Positions 10,486-19,252 of a stretch of 64,000 nt of DNA are shown piece after piece. The translations under genes and the position numbers were made by a program. Location of the stretch: NCBI RefSeq assembly GCF_011605345.1, contig NZ_JAAOXM010000019.1, positions 62,001-126,000 on the forward strand. Reading direction: 5' to 3'. Within the stretch, counting starts at the first letter, position 1. The number at the start of each line of letters is the position of its first letter. This stretch comes from Burkholderia sp. D-99 (lineage in GTDB: Bacteria > Pseudomonadota > Gammaproteobacteria > Burkholderiales > Burkholderiaceae). Under the pieces are notes generated by a model, which saw nothing but the letters and a program-made list of their open reading frames with translations, made no database searches and was not told the origin of the DNA.

Positions 10486-11814
10486 TCAGTTCAGCGCTTC
10501 CATGCGCAGCTTCGTCACCTTCGATACCACCGTCGAGAGGCTCTCGATTTGCGCGATCGCTGCATTCACGTTCTTCTCGATCGTCTCGTGCGTGATCAGG
10601 ATGATGTCGGTCTCGCCGTTCGTGCCGTCGACCTGCTCCGATTCCTTCTGCAGCAGCGCGTCGATCGAGATGCCCGATGCGGCGAGGATGCGCGTGATGT
10701 CGGCCAGCACGCCGGTCTGGTCGGCGACGCGCAGGCGCAGGTAGTAGCCGCTCGTCACTTCTTCGATCGGCAGGATCGGCGTGTTCGACAGGCTGTCGGG
10801 CTGGAACGCGAGATGCGGCACGCGATGCTCGGGATCCGCCGTGTGCAGGCGCGTGACGTCGACGAGATCCGCGACCACGGCCGATGCGGTCGGCTCCGCG
10901 CCCGCGCCCTTGCCGTAGTACAGCGTCGTGCCGACCGCGTCGCCATGCACGACGACCGCGTTCATCGCGCCCTCGACGTTCGCGAGCAGGCGCTTCTCCG
11001 GGATCAGCGTCGGGTGCACGCGCAGCTCGATGCCGTTTTCGGCGCGGCGCGTGATGCCGAGCAGCTTGATCCGGTAGCCGAGCTCTTCCGCGTAGCGGAT
11101 ATCGGTCGCGTCGAGCTTGCTGATGCCCTCGACGTACGCGCGGTCGAACTGCACCGGCACGCCGAACGCGATCGCGCTCATGATCGTCGCCTTGTGCGCG
11201 GCGTCGACGCCTTCGATGTCGAAGGTCGGATCGGCTTCCGCGTAGCCGAGCTCCTGCGCGGCCTTCAGCGCGGTCGCGAAGTCGAGCCCGCGATCGCGCA
11301 TTTCCGACAGGATGTAGTTGGTCGTGCCGTTGATGATGCCCGCGATGTACTGGATGCGGTTCGCGGTCAGGCCTTCGCGCAGCGCCTTGATGATCGGGAT
11401 GCCGCCGGCGACGGCCGCCTCGAATGCGACCATCACGCCCTTCGCGCGCGCGGCCTCGAAGATCTCGGTGCCGTGCACCGCGAGCAGCGCCTTGTTCGCG
11501 GTCACGACATGCTTGCCGTTCGCGATCGCGCGCAGCACGAGGTCGCGCGCGACGTCCGTGCCGCCGATCATCTCGGCGATGATCGCGATCGACGGATCGT
11601 CGACGACCGCGTTGAAGTCGTCGGTGATCTGCGCGGCGCCGGCATCGCCGCCGAGCGCAGCCAGCGCCTTGGCCGGGTTGCGCACCGCAATGCGCGTCAC
11701 CTCGATACCGCGCCCCGCGCGTCGCTTGATTTCTTCCTGGTTGCGGCCCAGCACCGTGAAGGTGCCGCTGCCCACCGTGCCGAAGCCCAACAGGCCAACT
11801 TTGATCGGTTCCAT
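10486..11814 (-). CDS. hom: Homoserine dehydrogenase
   Basis: 442 residues from ATG 11814 (MEPIKVGLLGFGTVGSG, the NAD(P)-binding Rossmann motif). The upstream frame extension lacks homology. It reduces aspartate semialdehyde to homoserine, the branch point to threonine and methionine. The catalytic region carries GIINGTTNYILSEM and the C-terminus has an ACT domain (YYLRLRVADQTGVLADITRI), which in this class gives threonine feedback control. It is monofunctional, not fused to aspartokinase. Order here is alaA-hom-thrC. Confidence 0.98.
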   Translation of the reverse strand: MEPIKVGLLGFGTVGSGTFTVLGRNQEEIKRRAGRGIEVTRIAVRNPAKALAALGGDAGAAQITDDFNAVVDDPSIAIIAEMIGGTDVARDLVLRAIANGKHVVTANKALLAVHGTEIFEAARAKGVMVAFEAAVAGGIPIIKALREGLTANRIQYIAGIINGTTNYILSEMRDRGLDFATALKAAQELGYAEADPTFDIEGVDAAHKATIMSAIAFGVPVQFDRAYVEGISKLDATDIRYAEELGYRIKLLGITRRAENGIELRVHPTLIPEKRLLANVEGAMNAVVVHGDAVGTTLYYGKGAGAEPTASAVVADLVDVTRLHTADPEHRVPHLAFQPDSLSNTPILPIEEVTSGYYLRLRVADQTGVLADITRILAASGISIDALLQKESEQVDGTNGETDIILITHETIEKNVNAAIAQIESLSTVVSKVTKLRMEALN

Positions 11815-11866
11815 GCTGCGTGTGATCGATGAGTAAGAAGTAGTGAGTGCCGTGTGGTCTTGCCGC

Positions 11867-13105
11867 TCAGGCCGAATGGCGCTTGCGGTAGCCGTCGAGG
11901 AAGCGTGCAATCCGGTTGATCGAATCGGTCAGGTCATCGAGGTTCGGCAGGAAGACCACGCGGAAGTGATCCGGCGTCGTCCAGTTGAAGCCCGTGCCCT
12001 GCACGAGCAGTACGCGCTCCTCGAGCAACAGGTCGAGAATGAACTGCTGGTCGTTCTGGATCGGATAAAGCTTCGGGTCGATGCGCGGGAACATGTACAG
12101 CGCGGCCTGCGGCTTCACGCAGGTCACGCCCGGGATCGACGTGAGCATGTCGTACGCGAGCTCGCGCTGCTTGTACAGGCGCCCGCTCGGCACGATCAGC
12201 TCGTTGATGCTCTGGTAGCCGCCGAGCGCCGTCTGGATCGCGAACTGCCCGGGCACGTTCGCGCACAGGCGCATCGACGACAGGATGCCGAGCCCCTCGA
12301 GGTAGTCGTTCGCGCGCCGGCGGTTGTCGCCGCCCAGGCCCGACACGGCCATCCAGCCCGCCCGGTAGCCGCACGAGCGATAGCTCTTCGACAGGCTGTT
12401 GAACGTGACGGTAATCACGTCCTCCGACAGCGAACCCAGCGCCGTGTGCTCGAGGCCGTCGTAGACGATCTTGTCGTACACCTCGTCGGCGAACACGATC
12501 AGCCCGTGCTGGCGCGCGATCTCGAGCAGTTCGAGCAGCAATTCGTCTGAATAAAGCGCGCCCGTCGGGTTGTTCGGGTTGATCACGACGATCGCCTTCG
12601 TGTTCGGCGTGATCTTGCGGCGGATGTCGTCGAGATCGGGCATCCAGGCGTTCTGCTCGTCGCAGATGTAATGCACCGGCGTGCCGCCCGACAGGCTGAC
12701 CGCCGCCGTCCACAGCGGGTAGTCGGGCGCCGGCAGCAGCACTTCGTCGCCGTCGTTCAAGAGCGCCTGGGTCGCCATCACGATCAGCTCGGACGCGCCG
12801 TTGCCGATGTAGATGTCGTCGAGGCCGACGCCCACGACGCCCTTTTCCTGCGTGTAGTGCATCACGGCCTTGCGCGCCGAGAACACGCCCTTCGAATCCG
12901 AATAGCCGGACGACGTCGGCAGGTTGCGGATCATGTCCTGGATGATCTCGTCCGGCGCGTCGAAACCGAACGGCGCGAGGTTGCCGATGTTCAGCTTGAT
13001 GATGCGGTGGCCTTCTTCCTCGAGGCGCTTCGCGTGCTCGAGCACCGGGCCACGGATGTCGTAGCAGACGTTGAGCAGCTTGTTCGACTTCTGAATCGGT
13101 TTCAC
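11867..13105 (-). CDS. alaA: Alanine-forming aminotransferase (AlaA/AlaT-like)
   Basis: 412 residues from GTG 13105 (VKPIQKSNKLLNVCYDIRGP), which aligns with the start of E. coli AlaA (405 aa). An ATG at 13153 would add 16 Pro/Arg-rich residues and cannot be excluded. Fold-type I PLP enzyme transferring the amino group between glutamate and pyruvate. Landmarks: IGNGASELIVMATQALL, the PAPDYPLWTAAVSL loop, NPNNPTGALYS, and the Schiff-base lysine in SLSKSYRSCGYRAGW. It is 52 bp upstream of hom in the same orientation. Confidence 0.92.
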   Translation of the reverse strand: MKPIQKSNKLLNVCYDIRGPVLEHAKRLEEEGHRIIKLNIGNLAPFGFDAPDEIIQDMIRNLPTSSGYSDSKGVFSARKAVMHYTQEKGVVGVGLDDIYIGNGASELIVMATQALLNDGDEVLLPAPDYPLWTAAVSLSGGTPVHYICDEQNAWMPDLDDIRRKITPNTKAIVVINPNNPTGALYSDELLLELLEIARQHGLIVFADEVYDKIVYDGLEHTALGSLSEDVITVTFNSLSKSYRSCGYRAGWMAVSGLGGDNRRRANDYLEGLGILSSMRLCANVPGQFAIQTALGGYQSINELIVPSGRLYKQRELAYDMLTSIPGVTCVKPQAALYMFPRIDPKLYPIQNDQQFILDLLLEERVLLVQGTGFNWTTPDHFRVVFLPNLDDLTDSINRIARFLDGYRKRHSA

Positions 13106-13421
13106 GACGACACGGTTCCTGGGTTGGCCTTGCGGCCGGGGGGACGGGATCAAAACTGGAAAGCGGCCGGTCTGTGCGCGCTGTCTAGACTGGGAAAAAG
13201 CGGGCGGTCGGGCGCGGCTTGTGGCGACGCGCGACGCAAGTGGCGCCCGGGGGCGACCAAAAAGTTATAATTTAGCGGATTTTGGCTGACTTTCGCAATG
13301 CACCATAGCCGCGCCGGGCCCACGCCGTCAGGCGTCCCGCGTGCGCAGGCAAGCGAAACCGGCCATCCGGGCCCGTGTGGCCCTGCGACACATTCCCCCT
13401 ACGGAACCGCGGAATACCGAT
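13106..13421. other. 316-bp divergent intergenic region between alaA and the Mth938-like gene
   Basis: An AT-rich core at 13258-13300 holds a TATAAT-like hexamer at 13266. Read leftward, TTGCGA near 13295 with an 18-bp spacer to TAAATT is a candidate alaA promoter. The part at 13300-13420 is GC-rich and shows no clear gene; the short frame there is only the extension of the next CDS. Confidence 0.4.
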
Positions 13422-13796
13422 TTGAAACTGCACCAGGACGCGAGCGGCGCGCTCAACACCGTCACCGGCTACGGCCCCGATTATGTCGACGTCAATCTCG
13501 AACGCCATGAAACGAGCGTCATCGTGCTGCCCGGCGTGCCGGTCCAGCCGTGGCCCGTGTCGTCGTTCGACGCGCTCGCGCCCGAGCATTTCGCGATGCT
13601 GCTCGACCCGACGCCCGAACTCGTGATCTTCGGCAGCGGCGCGCGGCTGCGCTTCCCGCACCCGCGGCTCGTCGCGGCGCTCACGGCCAAGCGGATCGGC
13701 GTCGAGACGATGGATTTCCAGGCCGCCTGCCGCACCTACAACATCCTGATGGCCGAGGGTCGCAAGGTCGCCGCCGCGCTCTTAATTGAACGTTAA
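13422..13796 (+). CDS. Mth938-like (DUF498/NDUFAF3-type) domain protein
   Basis: 124 residues with a TTG start at 13422 (LKLHQDASG), chosen because similarity to the family begins here and GGAA lies 8 bp upstream. The longer ATG frame from 13341 adds 27 Arg/Pro-rich residues. The domain shows GYGPDYVDVNLERHETSVIV, VIFGSGARLRFP and VETMDFQAACRTYNIL, as in Mth938-like proteins, related to the mitochondrial complex I assembly factor NDUFAF3. The bacterial role is not established. It precedes the Ara4N cluster by 124 bp. Confidence 0.85.
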   Translation: MKLHQDASGALNTVTGYGPDYVDVNLERHETSVIVLPGVPVQPWPVSSFDALAPEHFAMLLDPTPELVIFGSGARLRFPHPRLVAALTAKRIGVETMDFQAACRTYNILMAEGRKVAAALLIER

Positions 13797-13920
13797 TCCC
13801 CGATGCGGTAAAACTCGGGCCGGCGCAGCGGGTCGATCCCCCCGATCGGCCCGGCCAGGCCGCCCGCCCCCGGCGCAACCCGCCGGCGGCCCGTCACAAC
13901 AACCAACAGGCTGAAAATCC

Positions 13921-15597
13921 ATGAACGATACGCCGTCGAGGCTACCGCTCAATCGCATCACGCTCGTCCTCCTCGTCGTCGCGCTCGCGATCGTCTGGTT
14001 CGCGCCGCTCGGGCTGCGCCACCTGATCCCGAGCGACGAAGGCCGCTACGCGGAAATGGCGCGCGAGATGTTCGTCACCGGCGACTGGATCACGCCGCGC
14101 TACAACGGCTACAAATACTTCGAGAAGCCGCCGCTGCAGACCTGGCTGAATGCGCTCACGTTCGCGTGGTTCGGCATCGGCGAATGGCAGGCGCGCCTCT
14201 ACACGGCCGTTGCGAGCTTCGCCGGCGTGCTGCTCGTCGGCTACACCGGCGCGCGCCTGTTCAACCCGCTGTCGGGCTTCCTCGCAGCCGTCGTGCTCGC
14301 GTGTTCGCCGTACTGGAACCTGATGGGCCACTTCAACGCGCTCGACATGGGGCTCGCGTTCTGGATGGCGCTGTCGCTCTGCTCGCTGCTGCTCGCGCAA
14401 CGGCCCGGGCTGCGTCCGGCCGCGGTGCGCGGCTGGATGTGGGCGTGCTGGGCCGCGATGGCGTTCGCGGTGCTGTCCAAAGGCCTCGTCGGCCTGATCC
14501 TGCCCGGCGCCGTGCTCGTACTCTATACGCTGATCGCGCGCGACTGGGCGCTGTGGAAGCGCCTGTACCTGGTGAGCGGCCTCGTGATCTTCTTCGCGAT
14601 CGTCACGCCGTGGTTCGTGCTCGTCCAGCAGCGCAACCCCGAATTCTTCAACTTCTTCTTCATCGTCCAGCAGTTCCGCCGGTACCTGACCCCGGAACAG
14701 AACCGCCCGGGCCCGCTCTACTACTTCGTGCCCGTGCTGCTGGTCGGCTTCCTGCCGTGGCTGTCGATCGCGTGGCAGAGCATCCGCCATGCGCTGCGGA
14801 TGCCGCGCCAGCCGAACGGCTTCTCGCCGATGCTCGTGCTGCTGATCTGGAGCGCATTCATCTTCCTGTTCTTCAGCGCGTCGCATTCGAAGCTGATCTC
14901 GTACGTGCTGCCGGTCGCGCCGGCGCTCGCGCTGATCATCGGCGCGTACCTGCCGCTGATGACCGCCGACAGGTTCCGTCGCCACCTGCTCGGCTACCTC
15001 GTGTTCTTCGTCGTCGCGGCGTTCGGGCTCATCTCCCTCGCGTACCTGGGCGACGCACGCACGCCGAACGCGCTGTACCGCGCGTTCCAGATGTGGCTGT
15101 ACGCGGGCCTCGCGGTCTCGGCCGCGCTGACGCTCGCGGCCGCATGGCTGAATCGCCGCATGGGCGTCGCGGCCGCGATCGCGGCGTTCGGCGCCGCGTG
15201 GCTCGCCTTCGGCACGATCGGCGGCACCGGGCACGACGAATTCGGCCGCTACAGCTCGGGCGCGCTGCTCGCGCCGGCGGTGCGCGCCGAACTGGCGAAA
15301 CTGCCGCCCGACACGCCGTTCTACTCGGTCGAGATGCTCGATCACACGTTCCCGTTCTATATGGGTCACACGACGATCATGGTCCAGCGCCAGGACGAGC
15401 TCGGGTTCGGGATCTCGATGGAGCCGAACAAGTGGATTCCGACCGTCGACGAATGGATCACGCGCTGGAAGCAGGAAACCCATGCGCTCGCGATCATGTC
15501 GCCCGGCCAGTACGACACCCTGGTCAAGCAAGACGTGCCGATGCGCGTGATTGCGCGCGACAACCGCCGCGTGATCGTCGAGAAACCGCAATCGTAA
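13921..15597 (+). CDS. arnT: ArnT-like lipid A 4-amino-4-deoxy-L-arabinose transferase
   Basis: 558 residues, inner membrane, about 12 hydrophobic segments followed by a periplasmic C-terminal domain (about 430-558). The first periplasmic loop carries the GT-C signature IPSDEGRYAEMAREM with the acidic pair, then TPRYNGYKYFEKPPLQTW as in ArnT. ArnT moves L-Ara4N from undecaprenyl phosphate to lipid A phosphate, which masks negative charge and gives resistance to polymyxin and antimicrobial peptides. It is first in a rightward run of seven arn genes, whereas in E. coli arnT follows arnD. Confidence 0.93.
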   Translation: MNDTPSRLPLNRITLVLLVVALAIVWFAPLGLRHLIPSDEGRYAEMAREMFVTGDWITPRYNGYKYFEKPPLQTWLNALTFAWFGIGEWQARLYTAVASFAGVLLVGYTGARLFNPLSGFLAAVVLACSPYWNLMGHFNALDMGLAFWMALSLCSLLLAQRPGLRPAAVRGWMWACWAAMAFAVLSKGLVGLILPGAVLVLYTLIARDWALWKRLYLVSGLVIFFAIVTPWFVLVQQRNPEFFNFFFIVQQFRRYLTPEQNRPGPLYYFVPVLLVGFLPWLSIAWQSIRHALRMPRQPNGFSPMLVLLIWSAFIFLFFSASHSKLISYVLPVAPALALIIGAYLPLMTADRFRRHLLGYLVFFVVAAFGLISLAYLGDARTPNALYRAFQMWLYAGLAVSAALTLAAAWLNRRMGVAAAIAAFGAAWLAFGTIGGTGHDEFGRYSSGALLAPAVRAELAKLPPDTPFYSVEMLDHTFPFYMGHTTIMVQRQDELGFGISMEPNKWIPTVDEWITRWKQETHALAIMSPGQYDTLVKQDVPMRVIARDNRRVIVEKPQS

Positions 15598-15610
15598 GGA
15601 CGCCTGCCGC

Positions 15611-15982
15611 ATGAATCCCGTTTCACTCGTCTGCATCATCACCGGCGTGATGCTCAACGCCGTTGCGCAACTTCTGCTGAAAGCCGGCGTCAACGCCGTC
15701 GGGCACTTCGAATTCAGCCGTGCGAACATCATTCCGGTCGGCCTGAAGATCGCGACCCAGTTGCCGATCATCGGCGGCCTCGGCTGCTACGTGCTGAGCG
15801 TCGTGGTCTGGATTCTCGGGCTGTCGCGGGTCGACGTGTCGATCGCGTACCCGATGCTGTCGCTCGGCTACGTCGTCAACGCGTTCGCGGCCTGGTACCT
15901 GTTCGGCGAGGTGCTGTCGGTCCAGCGGCTCATCGGCATCGGCATCATCCTGATCGGGGTGCTGGTGCTCGCGCGAAGCTGA
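15611..15982 (+). CDS. EmrE-like small transporter (ArnE/ArnF-type Ara4N flippase subunit)
   Basis: 123 residues with four hydrophobic segments of the SMR/DMT type: MNPVSLVCIITGVMLNAVAQ, a glycine-rich GGLGCYVLSVVVWILGLS, IAYPMLSLGYVVNAF and LIGIGIILIGVLVLARS. It sits 13 bp after arnT and before arnB, where it probably flips undecaprenyl-phosphate-Ara4N across the membrane. In E. coli two such proteins (ArnE and ArnF) form a heterodimer. Only one gene is present here, so it may act as a homodimer or with a partner elsewhere. Confidence 0.88.
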   Translation: MNPVSLVCIITGVMLNAVAQLLLKAGVNAVGHFEFSRANIIPVGLKIATQLPIIGGLGCYVLSVVVWILGLSRVDVSIAYPMLSLGYVVNAFAAWYLFGEVLSVQRLIGIGIILIGVLVLARS

Positions 15983-16112
15983 GCACGCCTCGCCGCGTTA
16001 AGCGGCTGCCTACAAAAAATCACGGTGCGAATCCGCCAACCGGTGTTTAATGCCGGTTTCGGGCGGGATCGCCCGACCCTTTTATTACACGCCATTACAG
16101 GCCAACGCGTTC

Positions 16113-17264
16113 ATGAGCCAGACTACCGCTCCGTTTCTGCCGTTCACCCGCCCTGAGATCGATGAGGAAACCATCCAGGGCGTCGTCGAAGTGCTGCGCT
16201 CGGGCTGGATCACCACCGGCCCGCAGAGCCAGAAATTCGAAGCGGCGCTGTCCGAGTACTGCGGCGGCCGTCCGGTCCGCGCGTTCAATTCGGGCACCTG
16301 CACGCTCGAGATCGGCCTGCGCATCGCGGGTGTCGGTGCCGGCGACGAGGTCATCACGACGCCGGCGTCGTGGGTCTCGACCAGCAACGTGATCATCGAA
16401 ACGGGCGCGACGCCCGTGTTCGCCGACATCGATCCCGTCACGCGCAACATCGACCTCGACAAGCTCGAGCAGGCGATCACGCCGCGCACGAAGGCGATCA
16501 TCCCCGTGTTCCTGTCCGGCCTGCCGGTCGACATGGACCGCCTGTACGCGATCGCGCGCGCACACAAGCTGCGCGTGATCGAAGACGCCGCGCAGGCGTT
16601 CGGTTCGACGTGGAACGGCAAGCGCATCGGCGCGATCGGCGACATCGTGTCGTTCAGCTTCCACGCGAACAAGAACCTGACGACGATCGAAGGCGGCGCA
16701 CTCGTGCTGAACAACGAGGACGAAGCGACGCTCGCGCAGAAGTACCGGCTGCAGGGCATCACGCGCACCGGCTTCGACGGGATGGACTGCGACGTGCTCG
16801 GCGGCAAGTACAACCTGACCGACGTCGCCGCCCGCGTCGGCCTCGGCCAGCTGCCGCACCTCGACCGCTTCACCGCGCAGCGCCGCACGCTCGCCCGTGC
16901 GTATTTCGACGCGTTCGACGGCAGCGCGGCCGTGAAGCTCGGCGTCGGCCTGCCGGTTGCCGACTTCGAGAACAGCAACTGGCACATGTTCCTGATCACG
17001 CTGCCGCTCGAGCGGCTCACGATCACGCGCGCCGAGTTCATGGCGCAACTGAAGGAACACGGCATCGGCACGGGCATCCACTACCCGGCGATCCATCTTT
17101 TCACGCTGTACCGTGCACGCGGCTTCAAGGAGGGCATGTTCCCCCACGCCGAACGGTACGGCGCGTCGACCGTCACGCTGCCGCTCTTCACGCAGATGAC
17201 GGAAGGCGACGTGCGTCGCGTGGTCGACGCCATCAACCAGATTTGCGAACAATACGGAAAATAA
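16113..17264 (+). CDS. arnB: UDP-4-amino-4-deoxy-L-arabinose aminotransferase
   Basis: 383 residues from ATG 16113 (MSQTTAPFLPFTRPEIDEET). DegT/DnrJ/EryC1 family, PLP-dependent: it transfers an amino group from glutamate to UDP-4-keto-pentose to give UDP-Ara4N. The catalytic lysine is in FSFHANKNLTTIEGG, preceded by VIEDAAQAFGSTWNGK, and the C-terminus has HYPAIHLFTLYRARGF. It is preceded by a 130-bp gap, the only large space inside the cluster, which may hold an internal promoter. arnC starts 6 bp after its stop. Confidence 0.97.
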   Translation: MSQTTAPFLPFTRPEIDEETIQGVVEVLRSGWITTGPQSQKFEAALSEYCGGRPVRAFNSGTCTLEIGLRIAGVGAGDEVITTPASWVSTSNVIIETGATPVFADIDPVTRNIDLDKLEQAITPRTKAIIPVFLSGLPVDMDRLYAIARAHKLRVIEDAAQAFGSTWNGKRIGAIGDIVSFSFHANKNLTTIEGGALVLNNEDEATLAQKYRLQGITRTGFDGMDCDVLGGKYNLTDVAARVGLGQLPHLDRFTAQRRTLARAYFDAFDGSAAVKLGVGLPVADFENSNWHMFLITLPLERLTITRAEFMAQLKEHGIGTGIHYPAIHLFTLYRARGFKEGMFPHAERYGASTVTLPLFTQMTEGDVRRVVDAINQICEQYGK

Positions 17265-17270
17265 GCGTAC

Positions 17271-18308
17271 ATGAGTCACCTTGAAGCACGCGCCGGGCAT
17301 CCGGGCGCCGGGCACCTGGACGCCGGCCGGCCCGAAGTATCGATCATCATCCCCGTGTACAACGAGGAAGACGGCCTCGCCGCGCTGTTCGCGCGGCTGT
17401 ATCCGGCGCTCGACGCACTCGACACGTCATACGAAGTGATCCTGATCAACGACGGCAGCCGCGACCGCTCGGCCGCGATGCTCGCCGATCAGTTCCACGT
17501 ACGGCCCGACACGACGCGCGTCGTGCTGCTCAACGGCAACTACGGCCAGCACATGGCCATCCTCGCGGGCTTCGCGCAGTCGCGCGGCGAGATCGTCATC
17601 ACGCTCGACGCCGACCTGCAGAACCCGCCCGAGGAAATCGGCAAGCTGATCGCGAAGATGCGCGAGGGCTACGACTACGTCGGCTCGATCCGCAAGCAGC
17701 GCCAGGACAGCCTGTGGCGGCGCAAGGCGTCGCAGATGATGAACCGGCTGCGCGAGCGCATCACGCGCATCAAGATGACCGACCAGGGCTGCATGCTGCG
17801 CGCGTACAGCCGCCGCATCATCGACACGATCAACGTGTGCGGCGAAGTCAACACGTTCATCCCCGCGCTCGCGTACACGTTCGCGCAGAAGCCGACCGAA
17901 ATCGAGGTCGCGCACGAAGAGCGCTTCGCCGGCGAATCAAAGTATTCGCTGTACAGCCTGATCCGGCTGAACTTCGACCTCGTGACCGGCTTCTCGGTCG
18001 TGCCGCTGCAATGGCTGTCGTTCATCGGCGTGATCCTGTCGCTCGGCTCCGCCGCGCTGTTCGTGCTGCTGCTCGTGCGACGCTTCATCGTCGGCGCTGA
18101 AGTGCAAGGCGTGTTCACGCTGTTCGCGATCACGTTCTTCCTGCTCGGCGTGATCATCTTCGCGCTCGGGCTGCTCGGCGAGTACGTCGGCCGCATCTAC
18201 CAGCAGGTGCGCGCACGGCCGCGCTACCTGATCCAGGCCGTGCTCGAGCAGCACGACGGCGTGCCGCCGGTGCCGACCGGCGCGAACCGCGCGGGAGCCG
18301 GGCAATGA
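17271..18308 (+). CDS. arnC: Undecaprenyl-phosphate 4-deoxy-4-formamido-L-arabinose transferase
   Basis: 345 residues. An N-terminal GT2 domain (IIIPVYNEEDGLAALFARL, then LNGNYGQHMAILAGF and the DxD motif in ITLDADLQNPPEEI) is followed by two C-terminal membrane segments (LQWLSFIGVILSLGSAALFV and TLFAITFFLLGVIIFALGLL). It transfers the formylated amino sugar from UDP to undecaprenyl phosphate at the cytoplasmic face. Its stop overlaps the next start by 4 bp (ATGA), indicating translational coupling with the formyltransferase. Confidence 0.96.
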   Translation: MSHLEARAGHPGAGHLDAGRPEVSIIIPVYNEEDGLAALFARLYPALDALDTSYEVILINDGSRDRSAAMLADQFHVRPDTTRVVLLNGNYGQHMAILAGFAQSRGEIVITLDADLQNPPEEIGKLIAKMREGYDYVGSIRKQRQDSLWRRKASQMMNRLRERITRIKMTDQGCMLRAYSRRIIDTINVCGEVNTFIPALAYTFAQKPTEIEVAHEERFAGESKYSLYSLIRLNFDLVTGFSVVPLQWLSFIGVILSLGSAALFVLLLVRRFIVGAEVQGVFTLFAITFFLLGVIIFALGLLGEYVGRIYQQVRARPRYLIQAVLEQHDGVPPVPTGANRAGAGQ

Positions 18309-19252
18309 AGCCGCGCGCGGTCGTTTTCGCCTATCACAACGTCGGCGTGCGATGCCTGCAGGTACTGCTCGCGCGCGGCGTCGACGTCGCGCTCGTCGTC
18401 ACGCACGAGGACAACCCGAACGAGAACATCTGGTTCGGCAGCGTCGCGTCGGTTGCGGCCGAGCACGGCATTCCGGTCGTCACACCGGCCGACCCCGCCG
18501 ATCCGGCGCTGCGCCGCGCGGTATCCGACGCGCAGCCGGACTTCATCTTCTCGTTCTACTACCGGCACATGCTGCCGGTGGACCTGCTCGCGATCGCGCC
18601 GCGCGGCGCGTTCAACATGCATGGTTCGCTGCTGCCGAAATACCGGGGTCGGGTACCGACCAACTGGGCCGTGCTGAACGGCGAAACCGAAACCGGCGCG
18701 ACGCTGCACGAGATGGCCGCGAAGCCCGACGCGGGCGCGATCATCGGCCAGACCGCGGTGCCGATCCTGCCGGACGACACGGCCACGCAGGTGTTCGACA
18801 AGGTCACGGTGGCCGCCGAGCAGACGCTCTGGCGCGTCCTGCCCGCGCTGCTCGCGGGCGAAGCGCCGCACCTGCCGAACGATCTCGCGACCGGCAGCTA
18901 CTACGGCGGGCGCAAGCCCGAAGACGGCCGGGTCGACTGGTCGAAGCCGGCCGCGCAGGTCTACAACCTGGTTCGCGCGGTCGCGCCCCCGTATCCGGGC
19001 GCATTCACGGACGTCGACGGCACGCGTTTCGTGATCGCGCGCGCGCGCCTCGCGGCGCCCGGCAGCGCGGCGGCGGCGGCCGCGGCAGATTTGCCGCCCG
19101 GCCTGCACGTAAGCGATAATGCGCTATTCGGCGTCTGCGGCGACAGCCGCGCCCTATCCATTCTCGAGCTGTGGCAGCAGCGCGACGGCAGCGAAACCGT
19201 CGTGACGCCCGCGGAATTCGCGCAGTTCATTCATTCTTCCCGTCATTCATGA
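18305..19252 (+). CDS. arnA: UDP-Ara4N formyltransferase (ArnA N-terminal activity as a separate protein)
   Basis: 315 residues corresponding to the N-terminal half of E. coli ArnA (660 aa). Formyltransferase core: MHGSLLPKYRGRVPTNWAVL with the catalytic His and adjacent Asn, TLHEMAAKPDAGAIIGQ with the catalytic Asp, then an OB-like C-terminal domain (DGRVDWSKPAAQVYNLVRA). It uses 10-formyl-THF to formylate UDP-Ara4N. Start overlaps arnC and its end overlaps the decarboxylase gene by 4 bp (ATGA). So ArnA is encoded as two coupled polypeptides here. Confidence 0.95.
   Translation: MKPRAVVFAYHNVGVRCLQVLLARGVDVALVVTHEDNPNENIWFGSVASVAAEHGIPVVTPADPADPALRRAVSDAQPDFIFSFYYRHMLPVDLLAIAPRGAFNMHGSLLPKYRGRVPTNWAVLNGETETGATLHEMAAKPDAGAIIGQTAVPILPDDTATQVFDKVTVAAEQTLWRVLPALLAGEAPHLPNDLATGSYYGGRKPEDGRVDWSKPAAQVYNLVRAVAPPYPGAFTDVDGTRFVIARARLAAPGSAAAAAAADLPPGLHVSDNALFGVCGDSRALSILELWQQRDGSETVVTPAEFAQFIHSSRHS

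Noticed and set aside
8839..11832. 997-codon rightward frame opposite thrC and hom
   Set aside because: Exactly antisense to two certain genes and of biased composition; no start site or domain.
13942..15771. 609-codon leftward frame opposite arnT
   Set aside because: Highly charged Arg/Glu/His shadow of a membrane protein gene.
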